From assembly GCF_017562075.2 (NCBI RefSeq), contig NC_054084.1, positions 46,346,697 to 46,410,696 on the forward strand: a DNA stretch of 64,000 bases, written 5' to 3'. The translations under genes were made by a program, and so were the position numbers. The DNA is from Anopheles merus (Eukaryota > Arthropoda > Insecta > Diptera > Culicidae). Below, piece after piece: positions 41,130 to 52,740 of this stretch. Within the stretch, counting starts at the first letter, position 1; each line of letters begins with the position of its first letter. The notes below the pieces were generated by a model that was given only the letters and a program-made list of their open reading frames with translations, was not told the origin of the DNA and made no database searches.

Positions 41130-44100
41130 AAATCGCCCGGTTCGTGGTCAGCGACTGTCAAATCGACCGCAATGGAAGTACCTTGCTGGCCTATATTGAG
41201 TGTGTGCATTTGACGATGTCGCTGGTATTCATCGGATGGTGGAAGTTTAAGTTTGTCGTGCGCTGAGGGACTGTGTTAGTTTTCAAGTTTTCCATACTTC
41301 CTGCTGTGTTACCGTGTCTGTTGTCGTATTTGTTTTACCCATCTTACGTTGCTCGTGCTCGAGTTACAGTTTAAGTTCCGGAAACGAAAAGTAAGCTAAA
41401 CGCAAATGCCTTCGCTGCCGTCGTTCACGGGTGCAGTGGCCGTTTTAACCGTTATGTCTGCGGGCGAATGCTAGCTCAGCAAAGCGTAGTGACGAAGAAA
41501 GTAAGCCATTCTGTGGATCAGCTCTCACGGCTATTTTAATTACTGCCCCAGCCCCAGAACAGGTGCTTTATTTACAACGATCGGTGTGTAAAAGTGCAAA
41601 TTTAGTTCGGTGATCATGGCGAAAAGTGGCTTCTTGCATATGGCAAAAGTCCTTGTGGTTTTACGCTGAGGTAAAGGTGGCAAACGAAAGGCAAAGCAGT
41701 CGTGGAATCGTTCACCCACTTCAGTGCAAAAAAAATCGCTAGAAGCATAAGAGAAAAAATCCGTGTGTTTCTTTGTACGTGTTTGTGTGAGTCGCTGTAA
41801 GTGTGTGTTCGTGTATGTGTGTGTGCGGCCTTTGGCTTTCCTACGTATGCCGTGTGATTCACGCACATGGGCTGGATGCTGAACGGTTCGATGGTCTCTA
41901 GCTCGCTCCATCAGCCGTCCACGTTGCTGCGGGCGTCTCTGTCGTTTTCTTCCTTTTGATTATCCACGATTTCTCCGGCTGTTCATCTCTTCGCCGCGAT
42001 GTGATGGTATTGGATGCTTCTTCCAATGCTCCGAAACCGTACGGGGAGAATAAAGGCAGCCAACATACATACCAAACACTGCTACATTCAAGCATCTAAG
42101 CGTAGGAGCGGAGTTGGCTGGAGATTGTGAAACGGTATAGAACAATAACAGATCGCCACGACCGCAACTATTCAGCTAGAAGTGAGACCACATCACAGAA
42201 CGGCAGTGTTATTACTCTGTGGTTTGTAAACTTGTTGCTGGACTTTTCCGTTCAAGCTCTACTACAATACTTTCCTTACTATGTCCAGTAAGCTCAAGTT
42301 CCCTTCGTATATTGCTTATAACTGAGCTAAATACATTGATGAGATTGCCGGAGGGGATTGTATTACTTTCCAAAAGTCATGTAACTCAACACAAAAATCC
42401 CTTTTCCCTTGCCGGAGCTGCGATTGCATTATTATGTAGGTTTGGCTTCGACTATTGAGGTGAGCTGGTTTTTATCAGATAACCGTTATCTTACCCAGCA
42501 ATACACTCGAGATTGCTTCCCAAACAGAGAGCATCATACGGATTGCCGCTCTTGCAGGTGTCTGCAAGTAGGTTTGTTCTGTCCGGCCAAGCGAAGGTGC
42601 CATATAGCTCGCAGTTTGTGAGCTTCAATTGCTTCTAGGTGTAATACTCTCGTACGTGCAATAAGGAATTTGCTCTTCTTTATTGTAGCACCAGAAACGG
42701 ATCATTCCATTTCTGCTACAATTATGTTTCGATAGGAAGCAATGGTTTACGGACAAATGTGATACCACAAAAAATTGGAACGATTTGAACGATTATTGAA
42801 CTTTGTCCCTTGCTGTATGAAGTATTGTTCCATGTGCGAATGTCTACTACAAGTGCCCTTCAAGATCAGTTCATAGAATACTTCTCGGATTGGGCGCTTA
42901 ATTTTGGGTACATACAAACTGTAATTAAATTCTCCTTGACTGTCCCCTGCAGCCTAAAACCCCTTGCGGCGCACATTTATCGCCTACATTGGCAGTTATG
43001 AACGGGGACCAAATTTCCTGACCTTTTGGTTAACGTGCATGCTACAACGATCATGCTACTATGATCGCGCTGCCGTGTGTTGTTGCTCGGATGCCGATTG
43101 TTTCGCTCCCGCCTGCTTTGTAAACGGTTGTGTTAAATGGCAAGAACAACTGTACGGGTTTTTGCGGAGTCTGTTTCACAATATCGTGTTTCGTTTCTCT
43201 TTGGTTGTGTGCTACCAGCATGGCCTTAGCAACGCGAGCGAATGCGTTTCCAAAGGGGGTGGCAAGAGGGCAAGTATGTGTGTGGGCTATCTTGTGTGCA
43301 CCGCCCAAGACGCGACAGCTGTTCTCATTTAATGTTTATTTGCAGTTATCATTCTCGCTCCCGGCATTAGCAAAGAAAGGCTATTCCGGTTTTAGTATGA
43401 ACTTTGGTGCCCCGTCAAGCGGCCAGTCTAGCCAAGGCAAACAATTCTGCATGCTTCTGAGTTCCCATACTGTTTCAAGCTTGTAGGCAAACATATTTAT
43501 TTTTCTAATCTATCACTAAAAGTCCCAGTATGTAAATGTAGATCGTGCTTAAGATCGTATCGCAGTAGAACTTACCAGTTCTACTAGCAGGAAACTATAA
43601 AGAACCGAGCATTAATTTATTTTTTTCTACCCACGTACTTGAGCCAGCAGCGTCGTATCAGGCCGGATCGGAAACTAAGCAAGCATTCGCGGTGTGGTGT
43701 GCCATTTTTGCCTCACCCGAGAACCCAAGGTGGACAACTTTCTGTGTGCTGTGAATAATATTCCGTGCAAAACTGGGCAACTTTAGAACCCCTTGTGCTA
43801 GGGGTGGCAAGTTCCGACAAAAACGCGAACCGGACCTTTTCAAGGCTTGACCAGCAGGATTTGGACACAGCCACTTCTCGCTGTCCATGTGTAGTGTCTG
43901 TTGGTTTTTTTTTTTTTGCTATACCCTTCCTCCGTGTTTGTGCAAATGCACTACCACATGCGGTCATTGATAGCAGCATACTCGTGGAACTGATTTATCA
44001 ATGCGATCCATTATTGTAATAGAACAACTCCTTGACTTGCTGCCGCGACTCCAAGTGGTCGTCTTTTGATCGCAATCATCATCATCTGGTACATAATTGA

Positions 44101-46049
44101 TATGGCACATCTGCCTGCATATGGTTTAAAGCAACCGTGCTGTTATTTTCTATACGGCCGGAATGCGCTTCAACAAATCAGCGGAACCGTCCGGGGGCGC
44201 ACATGTACACTGGCACGAATGGTTGAGTCAAGGCAAATCAATTGGCAATGCACTTTGAAAACGCTTTATTTTCAATTAGTACGTTATCGCCTGTTACCCT
44301 CTACCCTCGGTCTGCTATGTACAAAAGGAAGCGGAAGAGGGAAAAAAGCATGCACACGCCTCATGAAGAGATTGCAATTCGATACCAGTGATTGCAACTC
44401 TTTTGATTGATTTTACACCACCCCCCTCCGCACCTTCAGGACGGTGTCGTTATCGCTGTTTGTTTCCGACCAGTCGAATGAGCGTGCGTGTGTGTGTGTG
44501 TGTGGTCTTTGTGAATGTGTATGTGCGCTTTTCTTTGCCGCTTGCAAGATGCTGTTCATGATGGGGAGGATAGGTGTTGTGTAGATGTGTGTATGTGTCG
44601 GATATGACGACGACGGTCTTTCCGCTGAAGGAAGCCAATTTCCATTGAAAGTTCAGATGCATGTTTTCGGTTTCACAGCCACTACAGGAGGATGGTTGCC
44701 TGGGTGGTAGCATTTCTTGTTTGCTACCGATGATCATCTTTCAACGCACCTACCAACCCTCCCCCCGGGACGAATAGAAAGGGGTATTTGTTATAACATC
44801 CGATGCCTATGCGTAAGAAAGCGCCTCCGTCTAATGTTTGATTGGCTATCTTTTTCTCTTTTTCTTTGCTAATCTGTTTTACATAGCGTTAGTCTTAGCC
44901 CCCACCGGCGGACTTGCGAGTGTGAAAGGAAAATTAATTCATTTTTCCATCTCAGGCAAAAAAACCCATTCATGCAGTATGTATGTATGTATGTATGTGT
45001 GTGTTTGTGTTCTTTTTTCATAACGGTTGCCTTTTCGATTCCTATGCTTCTCTATTGCACCATTGTTCCTCTCTATTGCCATCGCTTATCCGCGAGCGAG
45101 TTTCTTGGGCCGTTTGTCTGCTAGCTGTGTGTGAATTTGTTTTGATTTTTTGTACAACAATTGAATCTCAGGCGAATGCACATTATAGCTGGCTCTTGTA
45201 TGTTCTTTTGCTATTTGTATGGGGGTGCGTGTTTCGTCAAACACAATGTTTGCCGTTTAATGTTGCTTCAAGCACGCACACCAACGCGCACAAATAGCAC
45301 AAATACTACTCGCACAAAATACTCACAAGGTAGAGTATCATGTGATTGATTGTTTTAGGTGTATGGTTTATCTTATTCCAACTTATGTTGCAACACTTCA
45401 ACCATAAGGTTCGTACCAAATTAAAGAGCGAAGGCTTGGTTCTCTTATTGCAACTGCACGTTTTGGCTCATTGAGAAACTAAGTTACGCGAACAATCGAA
45501 AGTCATTCTTGTCTGTTTTAAATTCTTCTCCGTGGTGGTTTTAGTTAACCAAAATATTCATCATAGTATCGAGTATAGTGATGCTGCTCATGTCAAACGA
45601 CGTCATGTCCTACCGGCTTCTTAAACCCACCTTGAACAAAACGAATCACGTCGGTGTTGGTCGAGATTTCCAAAACAGCAAAAAATAAGTGGAAAAACAT
45701 TTTCGCTCAACATATGTTTGTGATGAGATTTTTGCCATCTTATTTACTAACACGTTAGTTCCAGGTGTGCGTTTTTTTTGCTGTTGCTTTGCGTTCAGGT
45801 GTATTACTAATCAGAAATAAGTTCCAATATGGTTTGCCTCTCTTGTGCGCTCTCCTTTTTGCTACGCATGAAATCGGAAAGATTTTCCACACTTGGCCAA
45901 AAGCCGTAAACTAATCACGCCCGCACCATTAGCAGCACACTACCAGCCACACAGTGGCAGTGGAAGGAGCAAGTGGGAAACCCCATATGAATTTGAACAG
46001 TGTGTATCGATTTTGCTGTGAAGCTTAGTGGCACGAATAAAGCGCACAT
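41130..46049. other. intergenic, low-complexity rich; no supported gene
   Basis: About 4.9 kb with GT-rich runs (near 41760-41830, 44480-44525, 44977-45010). A consensus-like donor (aaaa/gtaagc) near 41389 could end a non-coding first exon of the downstream plus-strand gene, but nothing confirms it. A 95-codon minus-strand ORF at 44450-44737 has a simple-sequence tail and is not convincing. Confidence 0.35.
44977..45010. repeat. (GTAT)n/(GT)n microsatellite
   Basis: About five GTAT units run into GT repeats. Simple sequence without other function visible. Confidence 0.9.
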
Positions 46050-48691
46050 TTATGGGGAGGTTATGGAGGAGGAGGAGGAGCAGGCCAGCACATCGGCGGA
46101 AAGGAACGGACTTCCGTTATTCTGAGGTTCCGGTACGTAGATTTGACTGATGAGTTTCGGTCCGTAACCATATCGGACAATTATCTGATAGCTGTGGCAT
46201 GTGGTTGGCGGCTAGAAACGGCTAGAATGAACGCGTGTGCACTTGTTATTGTTGGGTGGATATGTGTGTGTGTGTGTGTATGTAAGCCCGCCGTTTACTA
46301 CTGAAGGCGGATGATCAGGCCGGGGCATTGAATCGTTAGAAATTAGATCGGTGCGGGAAGCGGGATCGACTAGAAGAACGGTGGGAGCGCAGGGGTATAG
46401 AAAAGAACGCAGCTTTCTTCACAACACAAGGGCTAATGGAGGATGATAGGTTGTATGATTTAAGTGGAAATTATTGTGCACACATTACCAGCTTACGCAT
46501 TTCCCAGTGGGGAGATTTGGTAAAGAAAAATATTGCTCTCAAATGTGTATTCGCTCCACTTATAATGTCCGTAATGTGGAGTCCTACGAGATCTACTCAA
46601 TAAAGAAGATCTTGTTGTCCGCCAAATAGGAAAACATAATATTATCTTTTTTTTTTCTTTTAATTTTCCATACTTTTCTGGTTATTTTTTATTCAGTGTG
46701 TAGCATGATAAATCTATTTTTTTTCCTCAAATTTATTATTCTTGGTGTAGTTCTTTTATTTGTAAATTCAAATGAGACTTAATCTCAAGCCGAGAAGAAT
46801 GATCTCTTTTCACATATTTTATGAGAATCAGTACTGATGTCGGAAGAATTCCTCAAGACAATAAAAGACAAACTATAACATTTCACGACAAACTAAGATT
46901 GGAGGCGAGTGCGTGAATAGTCGTCGTCTCGGTACAGTCGTACCATAGGATCAATCAAAAATAGAAAGCGAGACTGTGTGGATTCTCCTTAGCCAATCAC
47001 TACTACCAGGCCGAAATACGCACAACATTCGATTAAATTTAGATAAATTGTGTTGTGTTTTCTTTCCGGATTGCCTTGCGTCGCTGATGCACGCGGACGA
47101 CATTGAGCGCTGTTCCAATTCAAGTGAAACGAATGCGCTGCCGAGCCCCCCGCCGCCCCTTCGACGGTTCCACTGCATGGTCATTTTGGGGGATTTAATT
47201 AAGTCGGCTGCATGTTTTTGTTGCTTGTTGACTTCTGTGTCCAACGTTGGGGTTTTTTCCTCCCCCCGATTGTGCTTCTCTTGCAAACTGGCCAGTCAAG
47301 GAAAGGTCGTTACTTCTGAAATCTGCATGGCTAACAGTTTTTGCCGGTTTATGCACGATTTCGTTTGCTTTAAAATGGTATTTCAGTGCCAGGTAGAAAT
47401 TGTAATGTTGAAAGATGGTTGTTGTTAAATTTATCATATAAGTTATTCTATATTATATAGGATTTCGCGTATGTGTGTCTATTCCTTTACTACTAATTGT
47501 ATTAAATGAAACAGATTTCTTCGTTCATTGAAGAGTGTGCTTAATGTACCTTTAAGTATAAGGAATGGATCTCACTCACGATTAGCAGAGTATTGTCATA
47601 GTTTTCATGCTTTTTGTCTGATCGTGTCGGTGGACGTGTTGTACAGAATTCGTGAAAGGTGAAGGTACGCGCCATCTTGGTGGGAACAGCGTCATCCATC
47701 AGTAATTTGATCATTTGTTTTACTCGTAGCGTTTCGCTGGCGCCTAGGCAATGCGAAAACAGAGAGAGATGTCCATATATTTATATCTCATCCAAAGGCC
47801 AACCATCGTAAAGCGCAGCATGACATTTATTCGGCAAAAGTAAGCTGCCACAACGGTGGATCACCTTCCTGCTTGCTTCCCTGTAGCGTCTTGTACGCTT
47901 CCAACAATGCCCACCACTTTCATCCCCAAGCCGACGAGCGATTGGGTGAAATCATATGTTTTCTCCCACTCCACAGTGCTGCCAGTCACAAATGAACGCA
48001 CACTTCCACAGCGATCGTGTGCGACACACTCTGCACGACGCATAGAATCTGCGCATTTGTGAGGATGGTGCTTTTTCCTTAAGCGGGCTGAGTCAGCTCG
48101 AGCGAGAAGTGTACAACTATTGTAAGGTTTTGGTCCAACCACTACTCCTCTTACTACTACAACTACGAATTATACGAATTATAATATCACATTTGTAGTG
48201 GGTAGCGTCGCTGTTGCTTCATATATACGTCTTCGAATCGAAAGTGACGCCAGAGCAGCTGATGAGGAGGATGCGGGATACTGTGGAAGTGGCAGTAGTA
48301 ACATGAGGGATAGGAAGAGAAATGAAGCTTCAGTATATTGACCGGAAGACCGAGACCGACTGGCGGGAAGTGTAGGTCTCATTGGGCAAGTTTTCTACAA
48401 CTTCTGTAATAGCGCAACTTCTTCCTTGCGTTACACGTGCGTTTCCCTTTTTTGCAAACAAAAATAAACATCTAATTTTGTCAAATTTTTGTCTATATTT
48501 TGTTAACGCAATCGTGTTTGGCAGCTTTGCAATAATATAGATTAGAATAAGAGGATTTGCAATTTTATTGAAGGAAATTTAAAATCTATGGAATGTAATA
48601 TGAACGTTTCCCGTCCTCAAATGCCTCCAGAACGAAACATACCTGCATAATGCATTCCATGTAATCGTAGTTGTCGGTTCCGAGGACGGTT
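46050..48691 (-). CDS. unrecognised gene: four C-terminal exons on the minus strand (5' end not found)
   Basis: Four stop-free segments with splice signals fit one frame: 48691-48643 (49 bp, gcatttacag / gtatgt, gives TDNYDYMECIMQ), 47916-47865 (52 bp, WWALLEAYKTLQGSKQE), 47743-47580 (164 bp, cctag / gtgagt, includes LRVKQMIKLLMDDAVPTKMA and FHEFCTTRPPTRSDKKH), and 46211-46050 (162 bp, ttctag, HSYQIIVRYGYGPKLISQIY, then a Ser run and TAA). The junction phases are 0, 1 and 0 and all match. Together they give about 140 residues of globular-looking C-terminus. The acceptor of the second exon lacks a good pyrimidine tract and is the weakest point. I do not recognise the family. Upstream exons should lie above 48.7 kb with a phase-2 donor; none was identified. 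A processed or fragmentary gene is possible. Confidence 0.5.
46262..46284. repeat. (GT)n microsatellite
   Basis: Uninterrupted TG dinucleotides, about nine units, in the presumed region upstream of the last minus-strand exon. Confidence 0.9.
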
Positions 48692-48965
48692 CTGTAAATG
48701 CAAAGCAATGAAAAAAAAGGTTGAAAGAAAAGAAAAAGGGTCGCCCCAATTCGTGGTCAGCATATGCGGGGTGGTGTTTGGCTCACAAGGGGGCGGCTGA
48801 CTTCATCGGCCCGTTAGAAACTAGGTCACTCACCGCTCACCGCGGTAGAGTTATGTTGGCCGAGCAAAAATATCACCGGCGAGCGGTGGCAGTAGCATGC
48901 GGAACGCTTACGTGGCCGAGAAGGAACGAGAAGGAAGGAGCTTGGGTTAGTGGAAACCACCAAAG

Positions 48966-49049
48966 AAGTAGCAGTAGTAGTAGTAGTTGTGGTGGTGGTG
49001 GTGATGATGATGATGATGATGATGATGGTAGAAGTAGTAGTAGTAGAAG
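48966..49049. repeat. trinucleotide microsatellite (AGT/GGT/GAT)n
   Basis: Runs of AGT, then GGT, then about eight GAT, then AGT again. Homopolymeric ORFs (Val, Met, Ile and Thr runs) on both strands are artefacts of this tract. Confidence 0.95.
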
Positions 49050-49764
49050 TCATTTCGAGAGGATGGGAAGCATACAACAAACCGTCTTTCAAGAGGTGCT
49101 GCCCTCGTCAGAGTCATCGGGTAGGGGAAGTAGGAAGTTCCAAAGATCGGGCCAATGAAGATTTGTGTGTTCGCTCAAGACGGCTGACTGGAAGCAAGGG
49201 GCAGGGGATGTCTAGTAGCTGCACACCATTGGCAAATGATGTTATTATGTATATGTGCCTGTGAGTGTGTGTGTTCAAGTCGCGTTGTCCTATATAGTTG
49301 GCGTCTTTCACTTTCCTGCAAGAATAAATAGGAGGATTAGTTCATTGTGAATGTTTGTGAAATAAGCGTTTAAATAATAATATTGTTATTCTCTGATATC
49401 TAGAATTATTCTTATTATAAATCTAATATAATTATAAATGAATAGAAAATGAATGACGTTACACACGCTCAGAAAACCGATTGATAACAATGTAGAAACA
49501 AATAGCAAAATATTGCTATTGAAATTGAATTGTTTCTTTTCTGTTTTGCACAACCATTCTTCCTCTCCATCTTTAGTACAGTACAAAACAATCGTAGGAA
49601 ACAGGCACAAATTAGTTGCGGTGGTGTGGTTTGCTTTAGTGCACAACCTTTCCCCCATCCCATTAGTCGGCTAAAGCGGATTTCGCTAAATTCGCATTTA
49701 AAATGACGCAAACACATATTTACGGTGTCGCACACAAACGCTTGCCGCGCGCTGTACAGTGACC

Positions 49765-49790
49765 CTGGCTGGCTGGCTGGCTGGCTGGCT
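49765..49790. repeat. (GGCT)6 microsatellite
   Basis: Six perfect GGCT units (ctggctggctgg...). No associated feature. Confidence 0.95.
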
Positions 49791-51725
49791 CGATGAAAAG
49801 CCGAAACACCAAGAAGCGCTTCGCAACGCCGGACAAATAGGAAGAAGCGGCGACCCATACCGTCCTCGGTAAGGGTGTGGGCCATTTGTTAAAGCGGAAC
49901 CGCACACACACACGCCGGTGATGGTGGTGTAAAGGAAAACGTCATCGCTTTCCCAGCCCCAAAAGTACGGGTTGGCCAAACAATAAAACGCCACCGCAAC
50001 AACCGCAGCAAAAGCGGTGACCGGGCAATTTGCATGGACCGCTGCTTGATTTCTGTCGAGCGGTGGTGTAAAATAGTCCCCCGATGCTTTGTGTCGCTCA
50101 CTGCCCGAGTGCCACTACTGTGTTTGTGTTGGTACTGGCAGGCCACGGTGTTCCGTTTGAACCACTTCAGGCTGCACGGTAAAACAAAAATACTTAACGA
50201 TTATATCGTTTTTTTAAAGACTTCTACATCGATAGAAAAGGACTTTACTGCGTCTTGAGTATCACTTAGTAAGACAATAATAAGTAATGGGTAATAAGTA
50301 GTACGAATTCGAAAACATAAAATTTATGTTTTGTTAAATAAAATTTGCACTATTGCATAGATCACTTTGCTGTGTTTGATATTTATTTCTCCATCGACGT
50401 TTTTCGGTGATCTCTCTCTCTTTCAGCAATGGTCCTGTGCGGCTGTGAGTGTGTCAGTGCTGAGTGTTGTATATCTGCTGAGCAAACATTAAGAAGACAA
50501 TCGTGAAGTTTTCATTTGCCAGGTGGAACCGGTTTCTATGTCGCGCGGATATTCCCCCAAGCAATGTTTGACCGCGCGGGCCCAACGGCGGGTTAGTGGC
50601 CTTGGGGTTTGGAGTTGGATCAGTGCAGCCGGATGGGAGAGAAGAAGTGTTTCTCTTGCCATTTTATTTGACGAATGAGTAATATTCAATCGTCGGAATG
50701 AATCGGTTTCACGTTCTACAAAAAGCTTTAACTAATTACGGATCTGTTAGAGAGTGAGAGAAAGAGAGAAAGAGAGATAGAGGGGCGTTCAAGAAAGTTT
50801 TCCCTTCTTCATTTGGGGTTTCATTAAAGATGGGGGTCTTGTGGGTACGGTTGCGATTTACAGCAAACCGTGACAATCCCATCTTTTTCGGGTCTGGGTT
50901 GGACGTTCAACCTCCCATGGGGGTGTGTGTGCCGGTTGGGGGTAAACCGTGTCGCAATGAGATTGACTGTACTAAATCCATCGCATTTTAGGCCAACACG
51001 ACGACGATGTTTGAACACTGTATTTTTTGGTGTTTCTTTACTGTAACATTCACTTCCTACCCCCAAGTGGACCCACCCAGCAGAAACAGCAGTAGCAGCC
51101 CCAATACAGCTGGCAGCAGCGTACATAGCGTTCGTCGTGTTCCACTTTTCTTAACTTTAGTGAAAACAGAAACCCTGGAACGACGACAACCTTAATCCGG
51201 TGTGGCTGAGGTGGCCGGAAGAAAGATACAGCAAAAAATATAGTACGAATCACTGTTTAAAGAGCGTGTGAGTAAATGAGTTAAGCTGGTGGTGTAGTAA
51301 GGTGAAAGAGCGTGAAAGAGAGATTGAAGCAATGATGATGTGTTTTACCTCTCGGCTGAAGTGAAAATTGGCACTATTTTTGTGGTTGCTCCTGTTGATT
51401 GTTAATGTATTTCGAAGGTCGACCATACTTACATGGAAAAGGTTTTTGTTTTTAAATCAAATTTAAATGTCTCTTTATTTGTTTCGATCTAAATGTTATT
51501 GTTAGGGGAAAATTGCTTAACTACTAAACTATATTGTTATTGACAAGCATTACAATGATGTAATGCTTAAATGGAATATTTCATTACATTATCTAACACA
51601 ATAGACCAACGGCGTGTCTGAAAAGAATATTACTTAAAATGTTTTTTTTTTTCAGTAGTCTTCTAGTGTACACTGTTGCAGGCACATTCGGGTCGGTTAT
51701 TAACTTTGGTCGGTACTGTCGTACT

Positions 51726-52164
51726 AGTGATGTGCTCTATGGAGCTCACCCACGACTCCGATCCGACTCCTCCGGCTCGGCTATTGTTAGTCCGGTTCCT
51801 ACTCCGGCAAAATCCGAACCACTAGTTCCGCCAGGAGTCGGAGTCGTCCGGAGTCCCCCGGATTCCGTCGGAGTTGTCCAGAATCGCCCGGAGTCGTTCG
51901 GAGTCGGAAAATCATCCGAAGTCATTCGTAGTCGTCCGAAATCATTCGGAGTCATCCGGAGTCTTTCGAAGTCGTCCGCAGTTGACCTGAGTCGTTTGGA
52001 GTCTGGCGGAGTCGTTCGGAGTCGGAGTCGTTCGGTCCGATATCGGACGATTCCGAACGACTGCAGATAATGCAAGGTAGACCTACCTTCTGGAGCCGGC
52101 TCCAAAATTATCGGAGTTGGATCGGAGTTGACTCCTGATTTTTGCCAAATTTACCCATCACTCC
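51726..52164. mobile_element. hAT-like non-autonomous element with an internal GGAGTCGT minisatellite
   Basis: The ends are AGTGATG and, inverted, (GG)AGTGATGGGTAAATT. The flanks are GTCGTACT (51718-51725) and GTCGTACA (52165-52172), a 7-of-8 target duplication. The interior (51828-52042) is a degenerate 9-12 bp array on GGAGTCGTTC/GGAGTCGTCC. Inverted partners gactccgatccgactcc and ggatcggagttgactcc occur near the ends. The 143- and 119-codon ORFs here come from the array. Confidence 0.6.
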
Positions 52165-52175
52165 GTCGTACAGTA

Positions 52176-52345
52176 TACTATAGTCAACAAGCTCGTTGTG
52201 GGTTCAAGACCAGAATGAACCCGTGAACATGTAGTACTGACTATCCTGCTCTGAATAATCAATAAGTCACTGATAGTCAAAACCCATTATTGGTGTGGGA
52301 TGACCCATCCCATCAGCGCTTGGAGTGCCAAGGAAGAAGATAAAC
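52176..52345 (+). mobile_element. truncated SINE copy (SINE200-like)
   Basis: It shows B-box-like gggttcaaga, then tagtactgactatcctgctctg and aatcaataagtcactgatag, which match the body of the copy at 31149. The A-box part (tatagtcaacaagctcg) is degraded. It begins immediately after the hAT-like element. Confidence 0.6.
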
Positions 52346-52385
52346 CTTACATTAATGTCATTCTCTCTTTCTTTTTGTTCTGCAG

Positions 52386-52740
52386 AATTGTGTGCGGTTT
52401 TTCTTTGCTAATAAGTGCAGTGCTATGAGTAAATTCCCTGAAAGTGTGGTGACACCGTAAAAAAATAGTGTGGTCCAATACACAGAGGCGGTAGTGTTCG
52501 AAAAAAAAACCGGCGTCGTTTCGATTCCGAATGCGATTACGAAATGTGCTTAGTTAGTGGTTAAAAAAATAATAGTCGATGTGTACCAGCGGCGCTTTTA
52601 GTCGGTGAAGCATCCCCATGTGCATATGATTAGTGCGTGCGTGCATGCGTGCGGGCAAAAAGTGAAAGTGTTCTCGCTCATAGGGCTCATCTAAATGGTG
52701 CATTTCGTCGCCAACAGCAGCAGCAGTAGCAGCAGCAGCA
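52386..52740 (+). other. 5' UTR part of the flippase exon
   Basis: A strong acceptor (ctctctttctttttgttctgcag) ends at 52385, so the exon starts at 52386 and the gene has at least one non-coding exon upstream. The UTR carries an upstream ATG at 52695 in another frame, whose ORF overlaps the main start through a (CAG/AGC)n tract at 52713-52740. Confidence 0.6.

Larger units (their letters stand above)
48692..51725. other. no supported gene; simple repeats
   Basis: This stretch contains a trinucleotide tract (48966-49049), a GGCT tract (49765-49790) and purine-rich GAGA runs (50752-50782). A well-formed minus-strand acceptor at about 49312 (ttattcttgcag) has no convincing exon after it. The 5' part of the minus-strand gene could be hidden here. 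Confidence 0.35.

Noticed and set aside
44450..44737. 95-codon minus-strand ORF
   Set aside because: The C-terminal half is translated GT repeat. No splice context or family was recognised.
47861..48142. 93-codon minus-strand ORF overlapping the second hidden exon
   Set aside because: It is in a different frame from the phase-compatible exon chain and shows no known motif.
48826..49264. ORFs with Val, Met, Ile and Thr homopolymers
   Set aside because: They are created by the trinucleotide microsatellite at 48966-49049.
50102..50171. Possible extra minus-strand exon (good acceptor, LKWFKRNTVACQYQ)
   Set aside because: Its donor would be phase 0, but the next candidate exon (48691-48643) needs phase 2, so it cannot join in frame. 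Kept only as a note.
51639..52105. 143-codon and 119-codon ORFs with repeated Ser-Arg/Phe-Gly units
   Set aside because: Both are translations of the GGAGTCGT minisatellite inside a mobile element.
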